DNA of 64,000 nucleotides from Antedon mediterranea (Eukaryota; Echinodermata; Crinoidea; Comatulida; Antedonidae): the NCBI RefSeq assembly GCF_964355755.1, contig NC_092670.1:9361201-9425200 (forward strand), given 5' to 3'. How positions within the stretch are numbered: the first letter of the stretch is position 1; every line of letters begins with the position of its first letter. The notes under the pieces are model-generated. The model ran no database searches, was not told the origin of the DNA, and worked only from the letters and a program-made list of their open reading frames with translations. The position numbers and the translations under genes are program-made. Shown one piece after another: positions 1 to 11,700 of this stretch.

Positions 1-1444
1 AAAGATTAAGATGCAATTTTATTTGCCGGAGCGAGCTGAACCGGTGGTAATCAAGAATAATTGATGCATTCATGAAAATTAAAGAAATGCAGACTTAACA
101 TAATATGTAAACATACATAGTATGTAAACAGTACACACAAAATAAAACGAGAAATGAAAAATAACTAAACATTCCTTTGATCTTATGGTTGGCTGCGACA
201 AATCCATAGTCGCTGTTACGAATTCTGTGACCATGTTTTATGGTGTTTATTTTTATTTTTTTATTTATTCGGATATAAAACTTACAACAAGTAGTCGCAA
301 GGCTAAAAAAATACTGCACAATTTACTTACATAACAATAAAAAGGATGTAATAAAAATGAAATAAAAGGTACAAAAATATCACTCTGTCTCTTTGGCTCA
401 TGAACTATTGTTTAGCATATTAATTATTGTAGGGATGGGTGAATTTTTTAATCTTTCAGTTCTCGGTTTGAATTGTTGATATTGACCTTGCCATTGCTTC
501 GGAGCACATGAGGAATACTACGGATAGGGGGAGCAAATAACTGAACTTGTCCGAGTTCGACAGCTTCTTGCCAAAAGTCAGTATTAGATTATCACGTCTG
601 ACTTTTAGCAAATGTAAATTTAAAAAATCTAAAACTAATTTATATAAAATGGTAATTGAGGCCTAGAATGTTACATTTTCTGTTTTATTATGACACTTCA
701 ATTTATTTTTTTATTTTATTTCATTTATTTTAATATATCCACAAATCACAGAAAAGAAACTGAATTGCTTGCGATTTACATAACAATAAAAATTGCACAG
801 ATCAATATAGGCCTACACATATAAAGACAAAAACAAATTAACCAATTAGATATCAAAAATATATTGGCCTACACATATAAAGACAAAAACAAATTAACCA
901 ATTAGATATAAAAAATATATTGCTGAAAAATTATTTTTAAATTACTAATTATAAAAATTACGGTACGGATATGCACTTATAAATATATATATATATAAAA
1001 AAACTCATTAACAAAATAAAAATATGGGATTGCACTATTATGATAACGGCTGACTTTGGCTAATGGCTAAACATTTTTTGGGGATTTCGAAGAACCATAT
1101 TGTGAGCTGTGTTATTTCTATTGAACCACCATGAAAAGCGATCGTCTTTTGCGCAAGTTTCGGCAAGTTTAAGGCACAGCTTTGTTCTACGTTCTGATAA
1201 GGTTAGGAGGAATGCTCTCTTCTGTATTTTCTCAATAGCATTGCTCTGTTCGTTAGTTATAGGCCTACCTGAGCAATGCTCAACTGATTTTTTACGAACA
1301 TGACGTTCTAATAGATATGTTTATTTTATCACAATAGAGACAATATGTGCGTTATGAAACAAATAATTATATTCGTGCAATGGAACAAATAATTTCATTC
1401 GATGAATAATGAATCATTCCTTTGTAAATAGCCGTAGTTAATGC
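1..1444. other. gene-free AT-rich spacer
   Basis: No reading frame with recognisable protein similarity is seen. The stretch is AT-rich, with poly-A/T runs and scattered TAGGCCTA-type motifs. The only clear internal structure is the 56-bp tandem duplication at 809-920, listed separately. Confidence 0.6.
809..920. repeat. tandem duplication of a 56-bp AT-rich unit
   Basis: Two adjacent, almost identical copies (about 809-864 and 865-920) start with GGCCTACACATATAAAGAC and end with AAAATATATT. They differ by about one base, so the duplication looks recent. No coding content. Confidence 0.85.
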
Positions 1445-1768
1445 TTGGTTCCACTATAGAAACGCGACGCAAGGGATGTAAGCGCAACCAAATTTACCAT
1501 TTATAATTCGAACTGTTGCTTATCGTTGGTAAACTCACTTGCGTTGCGTTTTACATCCATGCGTTGCGTTTCACATCCATGCGTTGCGTTTCACATCCAT
1601 GCGTTGCGTTTAACATCCATGCGTTGCGTTTCACATCCATGCGTTGCGTTTCACATGCATGCGTTGCGTTTCACATGCATGCGTTGCTTTTCACATGCAT
1701 GCGTTGCGTTTCACATGCATGCGTTGCGTTTCACATGCATGCATGCGTTGCGTTTCTAGTGGAGCCAA
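1445..1768. mobile_element. palindromic MITE with an internally expanded 20-bp tandem repeat
   Basis: The left end (GGTTCCACTATAGAAACGC) and right end (GCGTTTCTAGTGGAGCC) are inverted copies, so this is a short terminal-inverted-repeat element without coding capacity. The same family is seen at 6190-6352 and 58247-58384. In this copy the right arm is expanded: a 20-bp unit, GCGTTGCGTTTCACATCCAT, is repeated about ten times between 1550 and 1745, with a switch from CATCCAT to CATGCAT in the later units. The repeat is open in more than one frame, but those frames only translate the repeat and are not genes. Confidence 0.85.
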
Positions 1769-4700
1769 TCATTTACGGCAATACTAGTTTCAGTGTGCCC
1801 AAATATGGTAGTGATATGACGTCATCATATATCCATATATGGGCACATCATATGTTTTTGTAACACAAAAATGACTTAACGCTATTGCAACAGTACTATA
1901 ACGAAAGTTTTAAATAAAGGACCAACTGCCAGTTGTTAAGGCCAAATTACACAGCGGTCTGTGTAAATTGGACTTCTGTGCACATTTTGTGATGTATAGG
2001 CCTATTTTTGTTCGAGCGCCACAAGCACCATACTGGTTGCCTTTATTATTTATATCCTTATTGTTTTTTTGTTGTTATGTCAATGACCTGCAACAAATTA
2101 AGTTACTAATTACTTCTACTGGGGGCCTAACTTTTTGAAAAGGCGTGAATCACTTGGGTTCTTGTGGGCCAGCAATTTAGAAACTTAAGTGCAAGGACGC
2201 CTGGCGTCGGGCGACACCCACAACGTACTTATATAGCAACAAAGGCCAAGGAAACGAGAAAATGTAACTAGAAATTAATATGATTCATATTCTGAAGTTT
2301 GATGCTACAGCATCAGAAATAACGCACGTTCTGTGACGTCAAGTGATTATGAAACAGTGATTTTCATGGAAAGCTGAACTGAAGTGAGAACTCATATTCT
2401 GCAACACATAGCCTTAATTAGAATAAAATCGCAAACAAATTTGAAAAAAAAATTATAACTAGTGTAGTCCATATTAGCTAAAGTACGGATAGGATTATCG
2501 CACAAATAAACTGGTTGATGATTATAGCGACAGTCAGTGAGTAGGCAAATTATGTACAAAATACGGTAACATTTTTAGAAGCTCTGGGATAGTGGGATAA
2601 CTGTAATTGGAAACAAGCTACAATGAGGTGAGCCAGGGACAAGACTAAACTATTAAGGTCTCCTTATCAGCTTTATCATATAATAATAAGCGATGGATCA
2701 TTATTCGCTTGTGAATTGGTCAATTTGCATCGCGTCCTAGTTTAAACTTAAGGACGAAGTGGTGGTTAACGCCACAAAAGAGAAAAAAAACTTAAGGACG
2801 AAGTTCTTAACGGCGTAACTTACGCTCAATTAATATAGCGTTCTGAAACAACGTTTAGGTAAAACAATTCCAGTTGACATTATGTCAGTCAGTTACAGAT
2901 TAATTGTCCAGTGACCGGGTGTGGTCTTTAGAGTCGATTAGCAACATTTCACAAATTTCTTCCACATTTGCCAACATCTGTGTTTACGTTTCTGAGCAAG
3001 ATTTTTCATTCCATAATTATTCGGTGATGTTATCTTATTTTTGTCTGATTCTTCTTGTTTTTTTTTACAGTCGTCATGCAATCTTCGATCGTCTGATGAT
3101 ATTATGCATTGTTTCTATAGCCTAGTCTGTAGTATCTCCTTTCCAGGGCCTGGAGTTTTCGTTGTCCAGGTTTCGCATGCATCACGATTGAGACAGTCAT
3201 TGTGCAGAGTAATCTGATATTGTTCAGGCTAATGCTTTTGTATCTTCAATAATGTTTGGTTTTACGACAGCAACGGTTGCGCAAATTAAGGGCTGGCAAG
3301 CCAATATAAAAATCCGTAATAAACATTTGAGTCAATAAGAAAAAAAACAATAATGATAATAAACACAACTTACTATGACCTGTCAATCTAATTTACACGT
3401 GTTTTTGACATTGAATTCGCGTTACTATTGAAGAAGGAAATTCATGGAAATCGAATATTTCCCGCAGTTCTATTAAATAATTACAGAACTTCCGCGCAGA
3501 CTTACCTAGCGCCTACAGTGTTGTTATCAAACGCATTTTGTTGAGATGAGGGTTCGCAAACAATAAAATAAATAAAACGGACAAAAAGATCATTTAAGCG
3601 CTCAAAACTGAGTGAAACACTTGGGCAGGTTGCAGAGAGTGACAGAGGGCGTGCTACTTAATGTTTAAACACATATTGAAGATACAGATAACTCGAGATT
3701 TTGATCAGCTTTCGTGACATCACCCATCACTAATCAATAGGCATGATCTGTTGTTATTAGGTATTTAAAAAAAATCAGGATGATATGATAAATTAGAAAT
3801 TGTGGATATTATCATCATACAAACAAACATACGGTATGCATACAAAGTGATAGACTTGTGGTCAATGCTTTGCAAGTATCTTGCTAAACATCGAAACATG
3901 TCGTCGTCGGATCTATCTCACTTCAGAACTCGGAACGGAAATCAGCAAAGTCTAAATAATCTGTGACTGAGCAAAAAGGATGGTTCGTGCTGTGCCTTTC
4001 TAAATGTCAGTAATACCGCATGCTAAATTCAAAATTACTTAGGTCTATATGTCATGTCAAATAGGCCTACTACATGATAAATCCAATGCTATAGGGGCCT
4101 ATGTATGAAATGCCGCATGATAAAATCATCATCATCATCATTTTACTTTTATTTGGGATACGCACGTCCATAGGTACAAAATTATTTGTATCACATAAAA
4201 ACGTCAAACACACACACACACACACAAAGACACCGGTATCAGATCATCTCAGGATCTCCATCATTTTGTTATGGAGCCTGGTTGATTCAAATGATGATAC
4301 CATAATACATTCTATCATTTCGTTTTTGCTAGCAGACATTCTATGTAACAATGAAAAGACAGATTTCCTTTGATATTCCCCAAAATAATAACAAACGTGT
4401 CACTAGCACTGCAGTGTCTAGGCATATGTGTCAAACTGCATGATATTTCAAAAGATGCCATGCTTCGGCATATTTCAAAAATACCGCATGATAAATTCAG
4501 AAGATTCAACGCTTGTGAACCGCATTATAACAAAACATTTCCTTCAATTTGTAAAAACAGTAATTCGCGCCTTTTAGATTATTTCTTCGTCGTTGAGTTT
4601 GTTATTCTTTAACAAGTTTCTTTCAGTTCCAAAGGAAGTTCCAAAATAAATTAAATCAGTGAATTAAATTATTACGGGGGAGAATGATTCATCCTTAAAG

Positions 4701-6189
4701 AATAGAAAACTGACTGTCCGGTATCTAAAATCTGAGGATTAATAAGCTTTCCCAAGCGACGGAAGCCTCATCATACTGTGTATGAAAGCATAGCCTAAGA
4801 ACTTTGACAGTCACGCCACCAAGTCATCTGCTTTTCATAGTGGAGATGAGTATTCTGTTTTTCATCCAACCCTCTGTAATCGGAGCCCTTCTAATCATCA
4901 TGGTCTTATTTCTCATCAAAGAGTATTGCTATTTATTATTAAATTTTTTTGTATACCGTAATTGATTGACATTTTGATTTTATTAAATAATTACATTAAA
5001 TGACCATCCAACTGTCATTTAACATTTAACTAGTCTTTAACATTAAACCTAGTTAACACCTACTAACTACCTATTACCTATATGTAACTGTTAAGTTGAA
5101 ACATATTTAATTTTAAAATAAATGTATACCCATAAAAATATGTTGGGAACATTGATTGAAAAAAATACAATGTTATTAGCAAAATAATTAAAAAGAAAAT
5201 GTGTTAAAAGAGAAGTGTAAAAAAATGAATACAAAATAATATATAAATATGGAAATAAAAGTGGGACAAACAAACTTACCTGGTTGTTTAACAGTTAACT
5301 ACTGTATTCGTTAACTTTTAACTAGTGAAATATTTGATTAACAGTTAATGTCATTAGACAGTTCGGCCTAACTTTTTGTAATAGTTACTTGTCGTTTAAA
5401 ACTATACTAGTCGTTTAACAGTTAATTAGTTGTTTAAACAGTAATTAACTAGTTGTTTAATAGTTAACTATTTTAACAATATTATACGAGTAAACAACAA
5501 TTTAACTAGTTTTCTAACACTAGTCATTTAACAGGTAGTTGTTTAACAGTTTTAAACTAGTCATTTAACAGCTAGGTGTTTAACAGTTAACTAGTCATTT
5601 AACAGCAATTAACCAGTCGTTAGGTTTTTAGTGGTTTAACAGTAAACTACCACCCTAGTCGTCCAACAGTTAAAAGTTGGTTTAAACTTGCTGTGTTTTA
5701 TTTTTCAAAATTGAATTTTCAACTAAATACAAAATCTAGCCTATTATTGTTTTCATTATTATGGATGATCTGAAACACGAAATGTCCAACTAAGAGTGAA
5801 TGTAGTATAGTAGGCCTACATTATGTGTTTATAATTTACCCGTTATTCAAACATAGAAATGTAATGGCTAAACAAATTTGAAATGAATAAATACAATTAC
5901 ATAAATGTCTACGATTTTGATTGAAATAAATTATGTTAACCTTGTCAAAAGTACTGTACTCTATAAGTGACAGTTGATGATTGATTGATTACATTGCATT
6001 TGTAAAAATTAATTATCAATAAACAGGTTTTATAATTCAGATATTTTGGCAGGTTATCAAGTAACATAATGACTAAACATTTTCCTGACGTATAGCAAAT
6101 CAGCAAATCCACCACGGTATATTATGTTCAGTCAAAATCATCAAATTCCATACAGCACATTTGTGCACACATATGGCGACTATACCATA
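1769..6189. other. gene-free spacer
   Basis: No convincing gene on either strand. Visible items are a fragment of the 57.6/60.9-kb MITE type near 1795-1860 (motif TGCCCAAATATGG and its inverse), a fragment of the GGTTCCCACTAG MITE near 2685-2745 (AGCGATGGATCATTATTCGC), a short CA run at 4207-4228 and a TTAAC-rich degenerate repeat at 5020-5670. Confidence 0.55.
5020..5670. repeat. degenerate GTTTAACAGTTAACTAG repeat field
   Basis: Short words such as TTTAACAGTTAACTAG and ACTAGTCATTTAACAG recur irregularly from about 5020 to 5090 and 5270 to 5670. Spacing is not constant, so this is a degenerate satellite or simple-sequence field, not a clean tandem array. Nothing coding overlaps it. Confidence 0.65.
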
Positions 6190-6352
6190 AGCTTTGGTTC
6201 CCACTAGAGACGTAACGCAAAGACGTAAGCGCAACGCAAAGTGAGTTGAACAACCACAAGCGATGGATCTCCGAAATGTCGCTTGTGAATGGTCAACTCG
6301 CTTGAGTTGCGTACTACGTGCTTGCGTTGCGTTTCTAGTGGGAACCAAAGCT
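6190..6352. mobile_element. complete palindromic MITE (GGTTCCCACTAG family)
   Basis: The ends are perfect inverted copies over AGCTTTGGTTCCCACTAG and its complement. The inner parts are also palindromic (ACAAGCGATGGATC against TGTCGCTTGTGAATGG), so the 163-bp element could fold into a long hairpin. It has no coding capacity. It is the cleanest of three copies in the window (others at 1445-1768 and 58247-58384). Confidence 0.9.
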
Positions 6353-7996
6353 ATGGCTCTACTAACCAGTGGGACTAGGCTTAACCTTCTAGGATAGAGC
6401 CAAAACATGATATAAATGGGTTTTTCTTTTGTATCAAACCGTGATTATAATATTAGAATATAATGCGTGTGAAACAACATTAGCGTAGTAGTAATTAACC
6501 CGTTCGACAATCAGCAACATGCAGTCATAGTGAATTTATGTTGTTCACACACGGTCTCATCACAGAATATTTGTAAATGTTCCAATTATTGTAGTTGTCG
6601 ATCGCGAATCAAATCACAATTAACTCATTATCAGAAACAGACCGCTCAGTAAAATAAGTGTTCAATAAAAGACAACGCCTTGTTTTGATTTTTAGTATTC
6701 AAGCGTCCGTAGAGACTTACTCACTCAATTTCCCCGAAGAGTTAAGTTATCGTTATTGAATATACAAAGATGCGTCAACAAAGGGAAACATTTAGTTTGA
6801 TGCTTTGCTTAACAAACAAAGCAAGTTTTCAGATGCGTTTTTAATGAAGACATTCCAATAGCACAATTGCATTATAATTATCCCGTATAGAACACGCGTT
6901 CCGTTCCCAATTTGAGTTCATCGGATACACCCGTATCGTGCCCGGTCCAAAAAAAAAACTCGCACGCACGCGAGTGTACGTCATACACAAATGACCTGAT
7001 TCTATTGCACTTTGAAAAGCTGTTTAAATTAAAGATCAATTTCCAGTTGGAATTCTGAACGAATCTTTTTTGGAGAATTAAAGTAAGGTCATGTCTGGGA
7101 ACAAGAATTACGAAAGATTGCACGGAAAGAATATCGCTGGTTTTGAAAATTACGAGGCACTGCGTTAAATTTGTTGAAAAATTCTTTCAATTTTAAATTA
7201 TAACGCGATGATGGCTATGGTTCCCAAAGTACATTAAGATCAGAAAGTATATAAACGAACTGCCACGGCATCTGGTGCGGTTCTGTATATGACAGTGGGT
7301 GCTTAAACTTCCGCGGCGCCTAATTTCTATAACAAAAATGATGCTATGATAATATTTTATTTAAAAAATCAACAAGGAGCAAACAAAAAATATATTTTGA
7401 TGATTTAAAGCACTCATAATACTGCGACTTAATGACGCAGATGAATTAATAATACACATCCTTTTGGGCAGACAAACGGGTTATTCCATGGTCCCGTCGA
7501 ATAGCCCCTCGAGCGGCCTTGTACATTATATTTAGCCCACGCATACAATTATCACTTCAGTAGGCCTACCGAGTTTGTTTTTAATCTATATGTATCTGGT
7601 TTTATCCCATGGGTACCTCATGGTTTGTATTTAATCAAATAATTATTTTCTAGGTAAATGCCAAGGTCGACAAAAAAAAATTATATTTTCTACTTTGGAA
7701 ATAAAATATCGTTCAATCATGAAGCTAATTGTTTAGCTCCATGGTCCAATGCATCCTTCACACTAATTAGTAATGGTTTAGGAATCTGACTGGTTCTAAT
7801 TGTTAAATAGGTACAAAAAACATAAAAACAAAATTATTGCACCACTGGTCAAATGCTATTTAATAGTAGTTTATAGATTAACGTAAGTGTTTTCTTCCGG
7901 TAGAGGATTCCGGAACATAATGAGGGAGGTATAAAAATAATTGCATACTGTATTACTATAATAATTATAGTAGTTTTATGTATTTGAATATTATTC
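6353..7996. other. gene-free spacer
   Basis: AT-rich sequence with no recognisable protein, RNA gene or tandem repeat. Small open frames here show no family features. Confidence 0.5.
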
Positions 7997-8149
7997 AAAT
8001 CGGAGGACGGAAAGGTTCATTTTATTACAACCGTATTTGAATATTTGATTATTGGTTTTCATTTTAAACATTTCAAATTAATAGAATCCTCAGACAATGT
8101 AATGTTCAAATACGGTTGTAATAAAATGAACCTTTCCGTCCTCCGATTT
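7997..8149. repeat. perfect inverted repeat, 45-bp arms, 63-bp loop
   Basis: Left arm 7997-8041 (begins AAATCGGAGGACGGAAAGG) and right arm 8105-8149 (ends CCGTCCTCCGATTT) are exact reverse complements. The AT-rich loop of 63 bp has no open frame of note. It looks like a young foldback/MITE-type insertion; no coding region is disrupted. Confidence 0.92.
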
Positions 8150-8706
8150 TGATGAAATTAAAAAGGATTGTTCAGCAACATATTTTTGTTGCTAATTAAT
8201 CATCGGCGCAGACATATAAATAGAGCAATAAGACTGCGCATACGATTGAGTATGTTTTGTTGTTGACACTGATTTTAAAAATGAATAGTTGATTTCTATA
8301 GAGGGCAGTGGCAATAGACAGTGTGTTCAAAAAGCTGTTTTCTGATTTAGTGCTGTTGCAACGGCTGTTGCAATTCCTTGTAGCCTAGGCCTAATTACTT
8401 CTTGCCTTTTGAGCGCACACTTTAAAAGCGTGTAAATTTAAATCAATCAATAAATTAAACTTGAAACGTTTTTTTTTTATTTGTTATTTTATTACATATT
8501 TTTTTTAATTTTTGAACACTACACACATACAGCGTTATAAATTTTTCGATTTAAAAAAAGCTAAGGCCGCGCCAAGCACTTTATATTCATTTTTGCTGCC
8601 GTTTTATTTATTAAACTATATTGCGCCCTCTATACCTACTATGGATCGGATCTCGGAGAAAGCGATTGTGTTGTAAATTAAAAAGAGGAAAAAAATAAAC
8701 AAAAAC
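8150..8706. other. upstream region of RBM48
   Basis: Non-coding sequence upstream of the RBM48 start codon. No TATA box at a convincing distance was identified. It presumably contains the 5' UTR and promoter, but the transcription start cannot be placed from sequence alone. Confidence 0.4.
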
Positions 8707-11700
8707 ATGTCGACTTTGCCAAAAAAGCACCATGAACGTAGTAAAATTGCAGTAGATCGTCCTAAGTATAGAGAAGGCAACCGTGATCGAGCTGTCAAAG
8801 TAATAATCGGATCGATCCTTATAATCCATATCAAATTTAGAATTCCATGTAGGGGCCTATGCAATCGTCTCTGTCTGACTCTGTATGTACGTGTGTGCAT
8901 GATGCTGTAGGGCTAGCCTAGGCCTAGAGGCCCTATAGGTAGAGGCTAGTTAGTAGGCCTCTACTAGTCTAGGCCTGGCCTAGCCTAGGCCTACACAGTA
9001 CGCTAGCTAGGCTAGGCCTATATATGACGGATAGGCCTAGCTAGATAAAGAAGAAGCCGACCGAGCCGAGGCTTTTCCAGCTAACTAGGCCCTACTAGCT
9101 TAGCCTAACCTAGGCTAGAATAGAGAGAAAAGAGTGTGACCCGCTTCTACAATACTAGTTAGTAGTACACTAACTTGACTGGTCTAGCCTAGCTGGTAGA
9201 CTAACTTGACTAGTCTGGAGTGAGTGGCCGAGCGGTTAAGACAGTGGAACCGTAATTACGTAGCCATAACATCGGCAGGGTTCGGGGCTCACTCATTCGT
9301 CACTCCATGGTTCTGGTGGTAGAACGAGTCTTCTCTGATAAGGACTATAAACTGTAGGTCCAGTGTACACAACTAGCTCGTGTGCACTTTAAAGAACCTA
9401 GTACATCTTTCGAGACGAGTAGGGGGTTACCCTGGTGTATTAGTACATCACAGCCACTGATCAACAACTGGGCCATCTGGGAAGAGGTCACCTAGTATAA
9501 AAATAAACAAACAAACCAGGAGGCCTAGCTAGGTTTGGCTACCAACAAGGTTATATATACTACTACTACTAGCCTACCACCTAGAACTAGGGAGGGCTCC
9601 ATCATCTAGGCTAGGCAGGTCCTCCTACATTAATATGCCTAGCTAGCTCAGTTAATATAAAGGCGCTGAATATATTAATTAATATATTAATAAGAGGATT
9701 TTTTCTGTTCCTACAAAATGTTTTTCATTTCAGGTATTTACTATCAACAAAGAATCAGTGTATCTTTTGATACAAGGTGTACCTGACGTAAAGATCACCA
9801 GAGAGTTATTAGAACTGTGTTCTCTCTATGGTACAATAGATGAGTATCGAATACTAGACGATTACCCAACAGAACAATTTACCAAAGTATATTGGATAAA
9901 ATACCAACAACTTCAAGCAGCGAGGTACTGTGCTGTACAGTTAAGGGGAAATTATCAGTCAGGTGGGCAGGGGAACATATGATTGAGGACCATAGATTTT
10001 TGGTCCCAGTTTTATGGGCCAGGGTTAGGTGCAGCCGGGCTTGTGAAAAGTGTTTGATAAGCCGTGCCCATTTAAATATCCCTGAATAGACTTCCATAAA
10101 TGTAATAAGAAGCTCCCTATCTATTCAAATATCCTCCCCCCCCCCCCCCACCCACCCACCCCCACTTTCTAACTATTTTGTAGACTAAAACAAATGCTTT
10201 AAATACCAGAGTTGCAAAGCGTAAACTTGATGACCAATCATTCTATGGTGGTGTACTTCATGTTTGCTATGCTCCAGAGTATGAAACGGTGTCTGATACA
10301 CGACTAAAGTTACAAGAGCGAAGAAAGACTATTGCAAGAAGGACACGCCAAATCCAACTAGAAGGTTAGAAATTTACTAAATATTTATATATAAATCCAA
10401 AGGCAAATTACTGAAAATTATGACAATGCTGTGGGTATCAGTGGCTGTATCTCAATGGAGATACAAAATAAAATATGCAATAGCTAAATGAAAACGATAA
10501 AGTAAATCTGCCAGAAATATTAGCAGAGCTTTCAGGCAACACTAGCCCTTTATCAGTGCAAGTATAAATATTACTTACTTTTCTTATTTGTGCTCCATTA
10601 GAAATCAATTTACCAAAAGCATTAGCCGCTCTCTCCAAGACTCCCTCTAATTACTGAGACCATTTGGGTGGACCCAGCTGAACAGTTTCCTTCAAATTTT
10701 CCCTCCAATTAAAGACCACGTTTTAAATGATAAAATAAAATTTATGAATTTTTAGGGAAGGTGGACAGAAGAACAGACAAACCAACCTGATTACATTTAC
10801 CCTTACCCTTCAGGGAGCAAGATATTTGATTTTTAATTTTATGTAGTTAAGTTCTTCTGGGGCCCCAGACATTTCATGTTATGGTGACTCTGTTGCCTTT
10901 GGGGTCCCAGGACATGATTTCGAATAAATAAATAAAATGAAATAACTATTCTCACATTTAATTTCCCTCTGAATTTAAAGACCACTTCTAGTGCCTGTCT
11001 TTAGTTATAGAGATTCTAATTAAAATTAAAGACCACTAAAGCTCTGTCTACACTATCAAACTTGATGTGACAAAAAATGTGATGTGCCCATATATGGACA
11101 CAATGGTGTCATATCACTACCATATTTGGACACATCACATTCAGGGATGTCACCACGCTGGTCGGCGCTGGTCGGCCCCGACCAGCACTCAACATTTCCG
11201 ACCAGGATTCACAGGCTGCCGACCACCACTATTATTTATTAATAATTACGATATTTATATTAGGCCTAGGCCTAACTAAAATTCGTACTAAAACATTTTA
11301 CCTAGCACATCGTTAATAACAGACAAGCTAGCCTCATATAGATAAGACAAAAGACTACAGCAAATGTTTCCGTGGTTACGTACGTTACTTTATTTGTAAC
11401 ACAATACCAGGCCTACTCTGCCCTGGTATTCATTGTTACAGCTTGTGAGTCATGGCGAACAACAAGCAGCTAGCACAGTGTACAAGTTTAAAGTTCACAT
11501 AGCGACCATTCAAGCGTTTTATTTTGCACAGATTAAAAATACAAACAAGTACGCAGTAATTAAAAAAATGTACAACTACATAGACCCAAACAAAATCATT
11601 TTTAATTGCTGAATGTTTTGTCACCCTGCTTTAATTATATTATGTTACTAGGTAGTTTTACATTTTTTTACTCTACGAACTATTAAAAAAAAATAAAAAA

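Noticed and set aside
8611-8900. Minus-strand frames of 72-94 codons over the start of RBM48
   Set aside because: They are antisense to RBM48 exon 1 and show no family features; the + strand frame joins perfectly to the RRM exons.
9219-9300. Functional tRNA gene
   Set aside because: The A and B boxes are present, but the acceptor and anticodon stems do not pair and a SINE body follows.
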